Shown one piece after another: positions 12,527 to 13,906 of a stretch of DNA of 13,906 nucleotides. The first letter of the stretch is position 1, and the number at the start of each line of letters is the position of its first letter. The stretch is from NCBI GenBank assembly GCA_947452665.1, contig CANGEH010000025.1, forward strand, positions 1 through 13,906, in the 5' to 3' direction. The notes beneath the pieces are model-generated. The model worked only from the letters and a program-made list of their open reading frames with translations, was not told the origin of the DNA and made no database searches. Source of the DNA: Caulobacteraceae bacterium. Lineage in GTDB: Bacteria > Pseudomonadota > Alphaproteobacteria > Caulobacterales > Caulobacteraceae. The position numbers were made by a program, and so were the translations under genes.

Positions 12527-13906
12527 ATGAATTTGCCCGTGTCCGTGTCGTCAAACCCCGCGCAATTCCAGACCTGGGATGTCATCGTCATTGGCGGTGG
12601 CCATGCCGGTTGCGAGGCGGCGGCGGCGTCAGCACGCATGGGGGCCCGAACCCTCTTGCTGACCCATCGCTTGGACACGATTGGTGAAATGTCCTGCAAC
12701 CCGGCGATTGGCGGGCTGGGCAAGGGCCACCTGGTGCGCGAGATCGATGCGCTTGACGGCCTGATGGGGCGGATGGCCGATCAGGCGGGTATCCAGTTTC
12801 GCATGCTCAATCGCTCCAAGGGTCCAGCCGTGCGTGGACCCCGGGCCCAGATTGACCGCAAGCTCTATCGTCAGGCCATGCAGGCCGCCCTCGCCGCCCA
12901 GCCAAACCTGACCATTCTTGCTGAGGCGGTCGAGGACCTGATCCTCGACCACGGCCGCGTGGCGGGGGTGGTGGGCGCAACGGGCGCCCCGTATCGCGCT
13001 GGCGCTGTGGTCCTGACCACAGGCACGTTTTTGAAGGGCGTGATCCATCAGGGGGATGTGCGCACCCCGGCTGGCCGGATTGGCGAGCAGCCGGCCATTG
13101 GTCTGGCTAATCGGCTGTATGCGCTGGGCCTGGCCATGGGGCGGCTCAAGACCGGCACACCTGCGCGTTTGAACGGTGCCACCATTGGCTGGGACCGGCT
13201 GGAAATGCAGCAGGCCGATGACCCTCCCGTGCCGTTTTCGTTTATGAGCTCGGCCATCGCTGTGCCCCAGATCGCCTGCGGCATCACCTATACCAATGCC
13301 CAAACCCATCAAATTATAGCCGATCGGCTGTCTGAATCGGCGGTCTATGGTGGCCGCGCAACAGGCCGCGGCCCGCGCTATTGTCCCTCGATTGAGGACA
13401 AGGTGGTGCGGTTTGCCGACAAGACCAGCCATCAGATTTTTCTAGAGCCCGAGGGCCTAGACGATCACACTGTTTATCCCAATGGTATTTCCACCTCGGT
13501 CTCGGCTGAGACCCAGGACCTGTTCTTGCGCACGATTGTGGGGCTGGAACAGGTTGAGGTGTTTCGCCACGGCTATGCGATCGAATATGACTATGTCGAT
13601 CCGCGCGAGCTAAACCCTGCCCTCGAGGTCAAGCGCCTGCCCGGTCTCTATCTGGCTGGACAGATCAATGGCACAACCGGCTATGAAGAGGCCGGGGCCC
13701 AGGGCCTCGTGGCCGGCCTGAATGCGGCGCGCCAGGTGGGCGGCAGCGATCCGGTCGGTTTTGGCCGCGATGAGGCCTATATTGGCGTCATGATTGATGA
13801 TCTGGTCACCTGCGGCGTGAGCGAGCCCTATCGCATGTTTACCAGCCGCGCTGAATACCGCCTGACGCTTCGCGCCGATAATGCCGATCAAAGACTGACG
13901 CCCAAG
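12527..13906 (+). CDS. mnmG: tRNA uridine 5-carboxymethylaminomethyl modification enzyme MnmG (C-terminus cut)
   Basis: FAD- and NADH-dependent partner of MnmE (formerly GidA). From the ATG at 12527, 460 residues are read to the right edge in one open frame; full-length family members have about 620. Seen: the FAD-binding GGGHAGCEAA (23-32), CNPAIGGLGKGH (57-68), QFRMLNRSKGPAVRGPRAQI (90-109), TTGTFLKGVI, MGRLKTGTPARL, GPRYCPSIEDK with the conserved cysteine, and YLAGQINGTTGYEEAGAQG, all diagnostic of MnmG. The start is supported by homology rather than a clear ribosome site; in-frame GTG codons follow at 12539 and 12545. The gene lies after the two parS sites, and its usual downstream neighbours (rsmG, parA, parB) are outside the window. 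Confidence 0.96.
   Translation, partial: MNLPVSVSSNPAQFQTWDVIVIGGGHAGCEAAAASARMGARTLLLTHRLDTIGEMSCNPAIGGLGKGHLVREIDALDGLMGRMADQAGIQFRMLNRSKGPAVRGPRAQIDRKLYRQAMQAALAAQPNLTILAEAVEDLILDHGRVAGVVGATGAPYRAGAVVLTTGTFLKGVIHQGDVRTPAGRIGEQPAIGLANRLYALGLAMGRLKTGTPARLNGATIGWDRLEMQQADDPPVPFSFMSSAIAVPQIACGITYTNAQTHQIIADRLSESAVYGGRATGRGPRYCPSIEDKVVRFADKTSHQIFLEPEGLDDHTVYPNGISTSVSAETQDLFLRTIVGLEQVEVFRHGYAIEYDYVDPRELNPALEVKRLPGLYLAGQINGTTGYEEAGAQGLVAGLNAARQVGGSDPVGFGRDEAYIGVMIDDLVTCGVSEPYRMFTSRAEYRLTLRADNADQRLTPK

Noticed and set aside
12629..13432. Long open frame on the minus strand opposite mnmG (267 codons)
   Set aside because: It is antisense to a clearly conserved MnmG sequence and has no recognisable family; GC-rich genes often leave the opposite strand open.

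Overview
The window reads as the replication-origin neighbourhood of an alphaproteobacterial chromosome, most like Caulobacterales in layout. Three things point there. First, ppsR-maf-aroE and hemE-hemH-hemJ-rho diverge around a 529-bp gene-free gap, the place where the Caulobacter crescentus origin lies (between hemE and a DUF299/PPSR gene). Second, mnmE and mnmG are separated by two perfect parS sites, as expected just before an rsmG-parA-parB cluster, which would lie beyond the right edge. Third, a DUF6489-type small gene overlaps mnmE, and the ferrochelatase carries a C-terminal cysteine cluster. The exact genus cannot be read from this window.

Left arm (1-2202, minus strand): ppsR, maf and aroE form a tightly coupled operon with ATGA overlaps; aroE runs off the left edge. 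Positions 2203-2731 are the candidate oriC: one near-consensus DnaA box, one box with a single mismatch, a family of repeated TGGGGA-type boxes, an 8-bp inverted repeat and an AT-rich tract beside hemE. Right arm (2732-6959, plus strand): hemE, hemH and hemJ, whose products act late in haem synthesis (coproporphyrinogen formation, iron insertion, protoporphyrinogen oxidation), then a 251-nt structured leader and rho.

Positions 7012-8897 look like accessory DNA: a bidirectional terminator-like hairpin, a leftward gene for a small YadA-like trimeric autotransporter adhesin with a very Ala-rich passenger, an upstream region with an FNR-like box next to a perfect 12-bp palindrome, and a short MarR-like winged-helix gene whose start is separated from its body by an apparent one-base loss in a T run. 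Two leftward metabolic genes follow (a zinc-free quinone oxidoreductase and a dienelactone hydrolase-family protein).

Positions 10739-13906 return to the conserved origin-proximal set: DUF6489 gene, mnmE, the parS pair and mnmG (cut by the right edge). MnmE and MnmG together modify the wobble uridine of tRNAs. No tRNA, rRNA, CRISPR array, transposase or integrase was seen. The genes are largely conserved housekeeping genes; the least ordinary parts are the origin with its divergent boxes, the adhesin and its control region, and the broken regulator.
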